Below, piece after piece: positions 36,117 to 44,359 of a DNA stretch of 64,000 nucleotides. The notes beneath the pieces are model-generated. The model saw only the letters and a program-made list of their open reading frames with translations, searched no databases and was not told the DNA's origin. Source of the DNA: Sphingobium arseniciresistens. GTDB taxonomy: Bacteria > Pseudomonadota > Alphaproteobacteria > Sphingomonadales > Sphingomonadaceae. The position numbers and the translations under genes are program-made. The number at the start of each line of letters is the position of its first letter. Positions within the stretch are counted from its first letter, which is position 1. Where the stretch lies: NCBI GenBank assembly GCA_029167225.1, contig JARFNK010000003.1, positions 124,001 to 188,000 of the forward strand, written 5' to 3'.

Positions 36117-36848
36117 TCAGACTTTCCAGCCGCTGTGGATGGCGACGAGCCCGCCCAGGATCGGCTCCACCTTCACCTGCGCGAAGCCCGCATCGCGGAT
36201 CATGCCCGCGAACTTCTCCATCGGTGGGAAGCGGCGGATCGATTCGATCAGATAGCGGTAGCTGTCCTCGTCCTTCGCCAGCAGCTTGCCGATCTTGGGC
36301 ACCAGCCGATGGGAGTAGCTGTCATACACCTCGCCGAAGCCCGGCCAGGTGGTGGTGGAAAATTCCAGGCAGAAGAAGCGCCCGCCAAATTTCAGCGCGC
36401 GATGGGCTTCCTTCAGGGCCTTGTCGATATGGGTGACGTTGCGGATGCCGAAGGCGATGGTGTAGCCGTCGAACGTCCGATCATCGAAGCTCAGTACCTC
36501 GGCATTCTGCTCGGACCAGCTGAGGCCCATGAGGCCGCGCTTTTCCGCGCGCTGCATGCCCACGGCCAGCATGTCCGGGTTGATGTCCGACACCGTCACA
36601 TGCGCGCCCTTCGCGTGCATGCGGAAGGCGATGTCGCCGGTGCCGCCGGCCATGTCGAGAAAGGCCTCGCCGGGGCGCGGCTTGATGCGGCGGACGAACT
36701 GGTCCTTCCACAGCCGATGCATGCCGCCGGACATCGCATCGTTCATCAGGTCATAGTTGCGCGCGACGCTGGAGAAGACCTGGCCGACCATGCCGGCCTT
36801 TTCGGCGGCATCGACCTCGCGATAGCCAAAGGACACTGTTTCGCTCAT
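36117..36848 (-). CDS. ubiE: Ubiquinone/menaquinone biosynthesis C-methyltransferase
   Basis: This SAM-dependent enzyme methylates the benzoquinol ring in ubiquinone synthesis. FLDMAGGTGDIAFRMH is the SAM motif I, and YDLMNDAMSGGMHRLWKD is the UbiE signature near the N-terminus. Start 36848 gives MSETVSFGYREV and 243 residues; ATG 36881 is less likely. It is the first gene of the minus-strand ubiE-ubiB-coaBC-dut-moeB-dsrE operon. An HxlR gene lies upstream on the same strand, 89 bases away. Confidence 0.95.
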   Translation of the reverse strand: MSETVSFGYREVDAAEKAGMVGQVFSSVARNYDLMNDAMSGGMHRLWKDQFVRRIKPRPGEAFLDMAGGTGDIAFRMHAKGAHVTVSDINPDMLAVGMQRAEKRGLMGLSWSEQNAEVLSFDDRTFDGYTIAFGIRNVTHIDKALKEAHRALKFGGRFFCLEFSTTTWPGFGEVYDSYSHRLVPKIGKLLAKDEDSYRYLIESIRRFPPMEKFAGMIRDAGFAQVKVEPILGGLVAIHSGWKV

Positions 36849-36937
36849 AGCCGCCGGCTCTAGACGGACTTGCCCCGCCATTCCAGCGCTAAGCGGGAAA
36901 AATCACCGGCTGGAACGGGTGGAGTGTTCGTCACCAC

Positions 36938-37369
36938 TCAATGCGCGCTGCCCGATCGTGCGTCATAGGCGCGCTGCGCCGCCTCCACCTCGCCCATGCG
37001 CGTTTCCGCCCAGTCGATCATCGCCTGCAGCGAGATGACGAGCGCACGGCCAAGCGGCGTGATGCTGTAGGTGACGGTCACGGGCACTGTCGCCTCAGCA
37101 ACGCGCGACACCAGCCCGTCGCGCTCGAGCGCCTTGAGCGTCTGGCTGAGCATCTTTTGCGAAATGCCCTCTATGCGTCGCTTGAGCCCGTTGAACCGCA
37201 TCGGCTCGCCGTCGAGGATGAGCAGGATTAACGTGCTCCACTTGTCGGCGATCCGGTCCAGCAATTGCCGGGTGGGACAGTTGGCCGCGAACACGTCCCC
37301 GCGCGTGGAGGTTTCGTGCGCAGAGGTTTCGCGGAAGTGACCAGGTAAGGAAAAGGTGCCGTCTTGCAT
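36938..37369 (-). CDS. HxlR family transcriptional regulator
   Basis: A 143-residue winged-helix protein of the HxlR family: CPTRQLLDRIADKWSTLILL opens the domain with its conserved cysteine, and RRIEGISQKMLSQTLKALER is the recognition helix region. HxlR regulators often sense reactive carbonyls or quinones through that cysteine. It diverges from an NAD(P)-dependent oxidoreductase gene with a shared palindromic site, a typical regulator-target pair. TTG 37375 is an alternative start. Confidence 0.88.
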   Translation of the reverse strand: MQDGTFSLPGHFRETSAHETSTRGDVFAANCPTRQLLDRIADKWSTLILLILDGEPMRFNGLKRRIEGISQKMLSQTLKALERDGLVSRVAEATVPVTVTYSITPLGRALVISLQAMIDWAETRMGEVEAAQRAYDARSGSAH

Positions 37370-37391
37370 GGTCAATATCCATAGCGCATTT

Positions 37392-37408
37392 GGTATCCAT
37401 TGGAAACC
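37392..37408. promoter_or_regulatory. Candidate HxlR operator palindrome
   Basis: GGTATCCA-T-TGGAAACC forms an 8+1+8 palindrome with one mismatch. It lies between the divergent starts at 37369 and 37423. A related half-site ATATCCAT lies at about 37374-37382. Such spacing suits a dimeric winged-helix regulator. Confidence 0.45.
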
Positions 37409-37422
37409 GTAAGGAGTTCGTC

Positions 37423-38031
37423 ATGAAAGTAGCTGTTCTGGGTGCGAGCGGTCGCGCCGGATCCGAAATCACCAAGGAGCTTGCCGCGCGGGGGCATCAG
37501 GTCATTGCCATCGCCCGCAAGCCCGAGGCAATCCCTGCGCTCGCGGGCGTGAGCGCGAAGGCCGGTGACGCGTCCGATCCGGCCGCGCTCGCCGATCTCC
37601 TGCGCGGAACCGATGCCGTCATCAGTGCGCTGCATTTCGACGTGCCCGCCGCGACTCTGCTCGCGGCATTGAAAAGCGCGGGGGTCGATCGGCTGCTCGT
37701 GACCGGAGGCGCTGCCAGCCTGGAGGTCGCACCCGGCCTGCGCCTGATCGATGCCCCGGATTTCCCGGAGGAATGGAAGGTCTTCGCGCAGGGAGGGATC
37801 AGCTTCCTGGATGACATCCGCCACGAGAAGGACATCGACTGGGCCTTCTTCTCGCCCGCTGCCCATATCGAGGAGGGCCCCCGGCTCGGCCATTATCGGC
37901 TTGGCAGCGATCAGCTGGTCGTGGACGACAAGGGTGAAAGCCGCATCAGCTTTGCCGACTATGCGATCGCCATGGTCGATGAACTGGAGCAGCATCGCCA
38001 TAGCCGCGCGCGTTTCACCGCCGCCTATTGA
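37423..38031 (+). CDS. NAD(P)H-binding SDR-like oxidoreductase
   Basis: An atypical short-chain dehydrogenase of the NmrA/YwnB type. The cofactor loop is VLGASGRAGSEI at residues 5-16, and a TGGAASL segment lies around residue 90. The start follows AAGGAG, and the product has 202 residues. It faces an HxlR regulator across a palindromic site, so it is probably controlled by it. The reductive substrate is unknown. Confidence 0.86.
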   Translation: MKVAVLGASGRAGSEITKELAARGHQVIAIARKPEAIPALAGVSAKAGDASDPAALADLLRGTDAVISALHFDVPAATLLAALKSAGVDRLLVTGGAASLEVAPGLRLIDAPDFPEEWKVFAQGGISFLDDIRHEKDIDWAFFSPAAHIEEGPRLGHYRLGSDQLVVDDKGESRISFADYAIAMVDELEQHRHSRARFTAAY

Positions 38032-38113
38032 AGCAAAGGCAGAAAAGCTGATCGCATAGGCAGACCATATCGCTCAGGCGATGCTCGCACCTGCACAACG
38101 CAGATGCGTGATG

Positions 38114-38153
38114 ATGACGCCGCCGTTCGGATGATCGCGAACGGCGGCGTCAT
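38114..38153. terminator. Perfect 16-bp inverted repeat after the oxidoreductase gene
   Basis: ATGACGCCGCCGTTCG at 38114-38129 pairs perfectly with CGAACGGCGGCGTCAT at 38138-38153 across an 8-base loop. No T-tract follows. A terminator of the upstream gene is the simplest reading. The rest of the 275-base gap before mutM holds no gene. Confidence 0.5.
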
Positions 38154-38306
38154 GCTGTCCAACGGATGCCTTTCGAACGGGGCGGGCCCACCTGCTGACC
38201 CGAAAAACGCATAAAATCAAAAGCCGGGAACACGGCGGGATCGCCGTCCTTTCCCCCGGCTGCATAGGCCCTACCGCTCGCCTCGCACATTCCCTACATC
38301 ACCTCC

Positions 38307-39119
38307 ATGCCTGAGCTTCCCGAAGTCGAAACCACCGTCGCTGGCCTGCGCAGCGTGCTCGATGGCGAGGTGCTGACCCTGGTGGAGCCGCGCCGCGCCG
38401 ATCTGCGCTGGCCGATTCCCGTCGACCTGCGGCAGCGGATGACCGGCGCGCGGATCATCGGGCTATCACGTCGCGCGAAATATGGGCTGATCGCGACCGA
38501 TCGGGGCGACAGCATGATCTTTCACCTCGGCATGTCCGGGCGCTGGCGGGTGGACCCGGACGGCATCGGCCCGCACGACCATCTGCTGATCGAGACGAGG
38601 GGCGGTCGCCGGCTGTCGCTCAACGACCCGCGCCGCTTCGGCTCGATCGACCTGGTACGGACAGAAGCATGGGAGCGTTTTGCGCCATTCACGCGCATGG
38701 GGCCTGAACCGCTGGGGCCGGATTTCACCGCCGCCGCGCTGAAAACGGCACTCGCGGGCAAGGCCGCGCCGATCAAGGCGGCGCTTCTCGACCAGCGAAT
38801 CGTCGCGGGGCTCGGCAATATCTATGTGTGCGAGGCGCTGAACATGGCGGGCATCGCGCCCACGCGGCCGAGCGGGGGGATCAGCGTGCCGCGCCTCAAG
38901 CGGCTGGTGGAGGCGATTCGATCGGTGCTGGAAGCGGCCATCGCCGCGGGCGGATCGACCCTGCGCGATTATGCCCGGCCCGATGGCGAACTGGGCTATT
39001 TTTCCAAGCAATGGCGGGTTTACGGGCGCGAGGGAGAGGCATGCCCCTGCGGCGGCACCGTGCTCCGCCGCGTTGACAGCGGGCGATCGACCTTCCATTG
39101 CACGCACTGTCAGCGATAG
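38307..39119 (+). CDS. mutM: Formamidopyrimidine-DNA glycosylase
   Basis: MutM (Fpg) removes 8-oxoguanine and ring-opened purines. The start MPELPEVETTVAGL carries catalytic P2 and E3. The C-terminal zinc finger CPCGG...CTHCQR is intact, and the helix-two-turn-helix region holds QRIVAGLGNIYVCEAL. Length is 270 residues. It is followed by rpsT and dnaA, a common alphaproteobacterial order. Confidence 0.96.
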   Translation: MPELPEVETTVAGLRSVLDGEVLTLVEPRRADLRWPIPVDLRQRMTGARIIGLSRRAKYGLIATDRGDSMIFHLGMSGRWRVDPDGIGPHDHLLIETRGGRRLSLNDPRRFGSIDLVRTEAWERFAPFTRMGPEPLGPDFTAAALKTALAGKAAPIKAALLDQRIVAGLGNIYVCEALNMAGIAPTRPSGGISVPRLKRLVEAIRSVLEAAIAAGGSTLRDYARPDGELGYFSKQWRVYGREGEACPCGGTVLRRVDSGRSTFHCTHCQR

Positions 39120-39168
39120 GGCTGCACCGCAAAGCCGCAAACGCCAGAGAAATCCGGCATGCGCTTGG

Positions 39169-39197
39169 TTGACGATAGGGCGTGCTTGCGGTAATGG
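39169..39197 (+). promoter_or_regulatory. Likely sigma70 promoter of rpsT
   Basis: TTGACG, a 17-base spacer and TAATGG lie 69 bases before the rpsT start. The -35 box is strong and the -10 box is poor. The predicted start near 39204 places the hairpin at 39211-39233 inside the rpsT leader. Confidence 0.45.
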
Positions 39198-39210
39198 CGC
39201 CTCCTTCACG

Positions 39211-39243
39211 GGCCGCGGGCTGATTCCCGCGCCTTTACTTTTT
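39211..39243 (+). terminator. Terminator-like hairpin in the rpsT leader
   Basis: GGCCGCGGG pairs with CCCGCGCC, with one bulged C and a 6-base loop, and is followed by TTTACTTTTT. It may terminate mutM transcription or, if the promoter at 39169 is used, attenuate rpsT itself. Confidence 0.55.
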
Positions 39244-39265
39244 CGCAGATGGTTCGAGGACAGGC

Positions 39266-39529
39266 ATGGCAAATACGCCGCAGGCAAAGAAGCGCATCCG
39301 CCGCAACGCGCGCCGGGCAGAGATCAACGGCAGCCGCATCGGCCGCATCCGTACGCTGGTGAAGAAGGTGGAAACCGCCCTCGTCGCCGGTGACAAGGAT
39401 GCCGCGACCGTTGCGCTCCAGGCCGTTCAGCCCGAGCTGGCACGTGGCGTTGCGCGCGGCGTGCTGCACAAGAATACCGCGGCCCGCAAGTTCGGCCGCC
39501 TGACCAAGCGGGTAGTCGCGCTGGGCTAA
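39266..39529 (+). CDS. rpsT: 30S ribosomal protein S20
   Basis: An 87-residue basic protein starting [20 protein letters not shown] and ending [11 protein letters not shown], matching S20 along its length. It binds 16S rRNA early in small-subunit assembly. A ribosome site GAGGACAGG precedes the ATG. Its leader carries a terminator-like hairpin, and a strong terminator follows. Confidence 0.97.
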   Translation: MANTPQAKKRIRRNARRAEINGSRIGRIRTLVKKVETALVAGDKDAATVALQAVQPELARGVARGVLHKNTAARKFGRLTKRVVALG

Positions 39530-39560
39530 GCCCGCCACACTCGCTGGCATGAACAGGGAA

Positions 39561-39592
39561 GGTTCGCCGAAGCAATTCGGCGGGCCTTTTTT
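39561..39592 (+). terminator. Rho-independent terminator of rpsT
   Basis: TTCGCCGAA-GCAA-TTCGGCGG is followed by GGCCTTTTTTG, with a 7-9 bp stem and a run of six T residues, 32 bases after the stop. Confidence 0.85.
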
Positions 39593-39988
39593 GTTGCGCT
39601 GCCGCATCGATCTCGCTCTCGCCGTCACAGCAATGTCACTTTTCTGAAACCTGAGGATTTCCCACGATTCGAGTGGGATGAACCGAAGTCTTCCATAAAA
39701 TATCTATTAAAATCAGATAGATAAAAGGAAATCCAGCAATATGGCGGGGTTGCGGGAGTCAAACGGTTTATTTCAGAATTTTGACTTGGCTTGCCCTTGC
39801 CCGACTCTCGCAGGGCTGTCTAAACCGATCGTCCGGGCTGCGAACCGAGTCGGTTTCTGCAGTCATTGCATTGCTTGATAATCAACAAGACGGAAGGTCG
39901 GGGGCGACTTTTCCGGCGTGATGGGTGCGTGCGTGCGACATGGGGTGTTTCAGATAGCCGAATGGCGAGAGCGGAGTCGAAAGTCATA
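39593..39988. other. AT-rich region upstream of dnaA
   Basis: No gene is supported here. The stretch at about 39693-39730 is strikingly AT-rich for this genome and holds an inverted TATCTA/TAGATA pair. CCCAC/GTGGG forms a short hairpin near 39661-39677. It should contain the dnaA promoter. No exact DnaA box TTATCCACA was seen. Confidence 0.5.
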
Positions 39989-41509
39989 ATGACGGGTCAG
40001 GGCGATAACGGATGGGGAACCGGAGGCGACGTGATAGTGACCGTTCTCGACCAGGCGCGCTCGGCGCATGGCGATCTGTCTCAGCTACAGCCCGAATCGC
40101 AGGCCCAGTGGGAAAGCGAGGAAGCCGCCGCGCAGCGCCAGACGCTTGATGCCGCATGGTCTGTCCTTCGTGCAGGCCTGCGCCGCGACGTTGGCGCCCG
40201 CATGTTCGACCAGTGGCTCAAGCCCGCCCGCCTGGGCTCCTATTGCCCCTATTCCCAGACGCTCGACATTCTGGTGTCGTCGGAGTTCTCCGCCAATTTC
40301 GTGGCCGGCCAGTTTGGCGATCGCCTGCGGCTTGCTTGGCGGACGGCGCAGGCGGGCGTGCGCGACGTGCGGATCCTCTGCGCGCCCGATACGCAGGCCC
40401 CCCGCGCGCTTACGCTGACTGCGGCTTCGGGCGGCGCCGATGATGCGCTGACCATCCCTGTCGCGCCCATGGTCGCGCGCCGCGCGGCCAACAGCTTCCA
40501 GCCGCGCCATGGCTTTGACGAGTTCGTGGTGGGCGAAAGCAACCAGCTCGCCTTCTCCGCCGCGCGCGCCATGGCCGATGCCGCGCCGCCGCGCTTCAAT
40601 CCGCTGTTCATCCATGGCAGCACCGGGCAGGGCAAGACGCACCTGCTGCATGCGATTGCCGGGGCCTATCTCGATCATGCGCCCGACGCCGCCGTCATCT
40701 ACATGTCGGCCGAGAAGTTCATGATGGAATTTGTTGCCGCCTTGCGCGCCAATGCGATGATGGATTTCAAGGGCCGCCTCCGAAGTGCGCGGCTCCTGTT
40801 GATCGACGACATCCAGTTCATCGCCGGCAAGGGGCCGACGCAGGAAGAGTTCCTGCACACGATCAATGAATTGGTGGAAACCGGCGCGCGCATCGTCATC
40901 AGCGCCGATCGTGCGCCGCAGCAGCTCGACAGCGTCGATCCGCGCATCCTCTCGCGGCTCGCCGGTGGCTTGGTGGCGGATATCCAGCCTGCCGACCTCG
41001 ACCTGCGGCTTGCCATATTGGAAGCCAAGCGCGCGGTGGCGGGTGATCCGCCGGTGCCCGACGCGGTGGTGGACTTCCTTGCCCGTTCGATCCGCAGCAA
41101 CGTCCGCGAGCTGGAAGGCGCGTTCAACAAGCTGCTTGCCTATGGCCAGCTTACCGGACGCCGCATCGACCTGGAATTTGCGCAGACGATGCTGGCCGAT
41201 ACCGTGCGGGCCAATGCCCGCCGCATCACCGTGGACGACATCCAGAAGGCCTGCGCTGCCCATTATCGCATCGAGCCCGCTGAAATGCGTTCCAAGCGGC
41301 GTGCTCGCGCCGTCGCTCGTCCGCGTCAGGTGGCAATGTACCTCGCCAAGAAGATGACGCCCCGCTCGCTGCCGGAAATCGGCCGCATCTTTGGCGGGCG
41401 CGACCATTCGACCGTGATCCATGCCGTCAAGACCATCGAGGGCCTGCGGCAGAGCAACCCGGATATGGATGCCGACATCCGCGCCCTCCAGCGCCGGCTG
41501 GAAAGCTGA
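39989..41509 (+). CDS. dnaA: Chromosomal replication initiator protein DnaA
   Basis: The AAA+ initiator binds DnaA boxes and opens the origin. Domain I begins around residue 45 (AWSVLRAGLRRDVGARMFDQW). Walker A is GSTGQGKTH at about 210-218, and Walker B is LLIDDIQF at about 270. Domain IV ends with the DnaA-box motif GGRDHSTVIHAV. ATG 39989 gives 506 residues; ATG 39962 and an open frame to 39866 are alternatives. None has an ideal ribosome site, so the N-terminus is uncertain. Confidence 0.95.
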   Translation: MTGQGDNGWGTGGDVIVTVLDQARSAHGDLSQLQPESQAQWESEEAAAQRQTLDAAWSVLRAGLRRDVGARMFDQWLKPARLGSYCPYSQTLDILVSSEFSANFVAGQFGDRLRLAWRTAQAGVRDVRILCAPDTQAPRALTLTAASGGADDALTIPVAPMVARRAANSFQPRHGFDEFVVGESNQLAFSAARAMADAAPPRFNPLFIHGSTGQGKTHLLHAIAGAYLDHAPDAAVIYMSAEKFMMEFVAALRANAMMDFKGRLRSARLLLIDDIQFIAGKGPTQEEFLHTINELVETGARIVISADRAPQQLDSVDPRILSRLAGGLVADIQPADLDLRLAILEAKRAVAGDPPVPDAVVDFLARSIRSNVRELEGAFNKLLAYGQLTGRRIDLEFAQTMLADTVRANARRITVDDIQKACAAHYRIEPAEMRSKRRARAVARPRQVAMYLAKKMTPRSLPEIGRIFGGRDHSTVIHAVKTIEGLRQSNPDMDADIRALQRRLES

Positions 41510-41620
41510 TCCGGGCGCCCCGTCCGGGCGCAATTCTCCGCTTCACACGGTCTTCTGCTGGAAGCGTCACCCGCAGGATCGGGATTCCCCCACAGTGCGA
41601 ATCGCTTTAAGCAGGACGGC

Positions 41621-42265
41621 ATGAAGACCATCCTGCTGATCGCCCTGACCCTGATCGCCTCCATCGCGCCCGCCGCCGCGCAGTCCGTGCCCGACGCTCC
41701 GGCCCCGCGCACCGTCACCGTGCGCCTTCATACCGAGGTGGGCGACATCGACATCGCGCTGGAAGTCGAGCGGGCGCCCGTGACCGCCGGCAATTTCCTG
41801 CGCTATGTCGACCAGAAGCGGCTCGATGGCACGAGCTTCTATCGCGCCGTCGGCGATCGGGAAAAGCTGTCCTATGGCTTCATCCAGGGCGGCGCGCAGA
41901 ACGACCCCAAGCGGACCCTGCCGCCGATCGCGCATGAGCCGACGACGAACACCGGCCTCAGCCATGGCGAGGGCAGCATTTCCATGGCGCGTTATGCGCC
42001 CGGATCGGCCACGGGGGATTTCTTCATCACGCTGGGGGACATGAAGTCGATGGATGCCAATCCGGCGCTGCCCGGCGACAATGCCGGCTTTGCCGCCTTC
42101 GGCCATGTGGTCGCCGGCATGGACGTGGTGAAGGGCATTTTGGGAGCGCCGCTCTCCCCGACGCTGGGCGAGGGCGTGATGAAGGGCCAGATGCTGGCGC
42201 CGCAGATCAGGATCGTGACGGCGCGGCTTTTACCCCGCCGCCTTTTGCCTTCAGCGAATTTCTGA
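41621..42265 (+). CDS. Cyclophilin-type peptidyl-prolyl isomerase, exported
   Basis: A signal peptide at residues 1-20 (ending APAAA-QS) precedes a cyclophilin domain with VTAGNFLRYVD, GTSFYRAV, the FIQGGAQND core and GDFFITLGD. It probably assists periplasmic protein folding. Length is 214 residues. The gene converges on a small minus-strand gene and overlaps it by 15 bases. Confidence 0.92.
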   Translation: MKTILLIALTLIASIAPAAAQSVPDAPAPRTVTVRLHTEVGDIDIALEVERAPVTAGNFLRYVDQKRLDGTSFYRAVGDREKLSYGFIQGGAQNDPKRTLPPIAHEPTTNTGLSHGEGSISMARYAPGSATGDFFITLGDMKSMDANPALPGDNAGFAAFGHVVAGMDVVKGILGAPLSPTLGEGVMKGQMLAPQIRIVTARLLPRRLLPSANF

Positions 42266-42493
42266 TTCCTCGACCACCGGGCGGCTTTCGCGGGTGCCGC
42301 GCAGCCGGCTCGTCGGATCGTCGGCTTCGGCGCTGATGATGACATGGTCGTCATGCACCTCGATCAGCGTCCCGGCGAAGGGCCAGCCTTCCAGGCTGCC
42401 GGTGATGCGATAGCTCACCACATCGCCGACCTTGAATGTCAGCGGATCGAAATTGAAATCGAAAGGACAGGTTTCGCCCATTCCCTGCATCAT
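42251..42493 (-). CDS. Small conserved-looking hypothetical protein
   Basis: An 80-residue acidic protein: MGETCPFDFNFDPLTFKVGD, then a small beta-barrel-like segment (VVSYRITGSLEGWPFAGTLI), and a charged tail. GGGGGAGAG precedes paired ATG codons at 42493 and 42490. The pattern resembles sphingomonad proteins of unknown function. It overlaps the cyclophilin gene tail to tail. Confidence 0.65.
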   Translation of the reverse strand: MMQGMGETCPFDFNFDPLTFKVGDVVSYRITGSLEGWPFAGTLIEVHDDHVIISAEADDPTSRLRGTRESRPVVEESEIR

Positions 42494-42680
42494 ACTCTCC
42501 CCCGGGTCTTGCCATGGCAGCCCGGCGCCTTGCCGAGCATGCCGGGGCGGGCAGTATATCCTGCTCTTCTCGCCCATCACATTCATGCCTGAGCGGCGGA
42601 CGCTTGACCAGATGGATTCGCGGCGGCCGGTGAGCCACATGGGAGCAATCACGGCTTGCTTCTTTCGCGGAACGCTTCTG

Positions 42681-43910
42681 CTAGCTGGCCGCGTCGCGCT
42701 GGTCCACGACCCTTGTGACCGCCATGTCGGCCGTCACATTGCCGACGGTCCGGAAGATGTCGGGCACGGTTTCCACCGCAAGCAGCAGCGGCAGCGCCTC
42801 CACCGGCACGCCCATCGCCAGGCAGATCGGGCCGGTAGTGGTGAAGAAGGTGATCTGGCTGGGCAGGCCGACTGCGGCGAGGCTGACGATCGCCGCCACC
42901 GCGATGCCGGCGACCAGCTGGAACCCGCCCAGATGCACGCCGTTGAGCGCGGCCACATAAAGGGCGATGCCGAGATTGGCAGGCGGGCTGGTGATGCGGA
43001 ACAGCGAGATGGCGAGCGGCAGCACGATCGATCGGGTAGCGGGGCGGATGGCGAGGTCTTCGTCGCTCGCGGCGATCATCGCCGGTAGGGAGGCGATGGA
43101 AGATTGCGTGGAAAAGGCGATGACCTGCGCGGGGAGCGCCGCGCGGGCGAATCGGCCGGGCGCGATCCGCCCGAAGATCACCACCAGCGGGTAGACGAAC
43201 AGCGTCACTGCGACACAGATGACGACGATGAAGCCGATATAATGCAGCAGCGCGCCGGCCGTCGCGAGGCCGGATCGGCTGCCGGCGACCAGAGCGAGGG
43301 CAAAGACCCCGATCGGCCCCAGCCACAGCACCCAGCCGACCAGCACCAGCAGCGCGTCGACCATGGCGGACATCACCCCGACAAGGCGCTCGCTCGCCTC
43401 CTTCGCGATCCTGGTGACGGCAAAGCCGAAGACCAGCGCGAAGAGGACGACGGCGACGACCTGACCCTCCGCCGCCGACCTGATGGGATTGGCGGGAATG
43501 AACCCCAGCAGCCATTCGGCCGAGGGGCGGACGTCCCCCACTTCGGCGATCGACCCCGAGCCGGCCAGTGCGCCCACGGCGCCGGCGGGCACCGGCCACC
43601 AGTGCAGCAGGGCCGTGCCCAAAAGGGCCGCGAGGCTCGCCGAAGCGAACAGGGCCACGGCGAAGATCGCCAGCGTGCGCCCCGCAAGGCCGCTGCTGCG
43701 CGCACTGTCGGCCGCGCTGGCGACGCCGGTGACGAGCAAGCCGAAAATCAGCGGGATCAGCGGCATCTGCAGGCCGTTCAGCCATGCCTTGCCGATGGGC
43801 TGCGCGATCGCGACGACGCCATCCTCCCACTGCGGCGCCAGCTCGGCAAGGAGCACGCCGCTGGCGAGCCCAAGTACAAGGGCAATAAGAATCCTGACGG
43901 TCAACGACAC
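42681..43910 (-). CDS. Dicarboxylate/amino acid:cation symporter (DAACS family)
   Basis: A 409-residue polytopic protein of the GltP/DctA type: QMPLIPLIFGLLVTGVA near the N-terminus, AFSTQSSIASLPAM as the serine-rich HP1 loop, and NVTADMAVTRVVD as the substrate/cation site in TM8. Substrates in the family include glutamate, aspartate and C4-dicarboxylates. It appears monocistronic. Confidence 0.9.
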   Translation of the reverse strand: MSLTVRILIALVLGLASGVLLAELAPQWEDGVVAIAQPIGKAWLNGLQMPLIPLIFGLLVTGVASAADSARSSGLAGRTLAIFAVALFASASLAALLGTALLHWWPVPAGAVGALAGSGSIAEVGDVRPSAEWLLGFIPANPIRSAAEGQVVAVVLFALVFGFAVTRIAKEASERLVGVMSAMVDALLVLVGWVLWLGPIGVFALALVAGSRSGLATAGALLHYIGFIVVICVAVTLFVYPLVVIFGRIAPGRFARAALPAQVIAFSTQSSIASLPAMIAASDEDLAIRPATRSIVLPLAISLFRITSPPANLGIALYVAALNGVHLGGFQLVAGIAVAAIVSLAAVGLPSQITFFTTTGPICLAMGVPVEALPLLLAVETVPDIFRTVGNVTADMAVTRVVDQRDAAS

Positions 43911-44359
43911 ATGATTTTCCCCAGACGGCCAGCTCTTCCCGGTCAGGCATCCCCGGTCGGCGGGATTGCCCCGTCTCGTTCCCTCGGGCGCAGCCTATCG
44001 TGGTGGCCGGAAAAGGGAAGGCGGGGTGGTGGAGACTGCCGGCGGAACGGCCGTGGCTTTTGACCGGGATTGCCGATGCGCGTCGGAAGCCGGCGCGGGG
44101 CATGGCACTGCTATCGCCTTCGCTCTGTCAGCGGGAAGGATGGCGGCCGAGGCAGGGGAAGCGGCTGTCCGATGCTTTTGGGGATCGCTCGGCATGGTGC
44201 GACCGATCGCATTGCTGCTGGCTGACATGCCGAAAGTCCGCGCGCCCCCGACCGTTCAGACCCAAAAAAGAAAGCCCGGCGACAGATGCCGCCGGGCCAT
44301 TTTCAGGCGTGCTTGGGAGCCATCGCCTATCTGTGTGCGCGCCTGAGCCTATCCCGCGC
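43911..44359. other. Intergenic region upstream of the symporter gene
   Basis: No gene is supported in these 449 bases. Long open frames on the plus strand lack motifs and a ribosome site. The right part contains the terminator of the DUF4136 gene; the left part should contain the symporter promoter. Confidence 0.5.
44264..44297 (-). terminator. Rho-independent terminator of the DUF4136 lipoprotein gene
   Basis: On the minus strand GCCCGGCGGC and GTCGCCGGGC form a 10-bp stem with one mismatch and a 4-base loop, followed by TTTCTTTTTT. Confidence 0.85.

Noticed and set aside
39593-39988. Chromosomal origin upstream of dnaA
   Set aside because: AT-richness is suggestive, but no TTATCCACA-like DnaA boxes or clustered GATC/GANTC pattern could be identified by eye. 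Recorded only as a possibility.
42649-44103. 484-residue minus-strand frame overlapping the symporter
   Set aside because: The symporter frame 42681-43910 shows membrane segments and family motifs; the other frame is Arg/Gly/Pro-rich shadow sequence.
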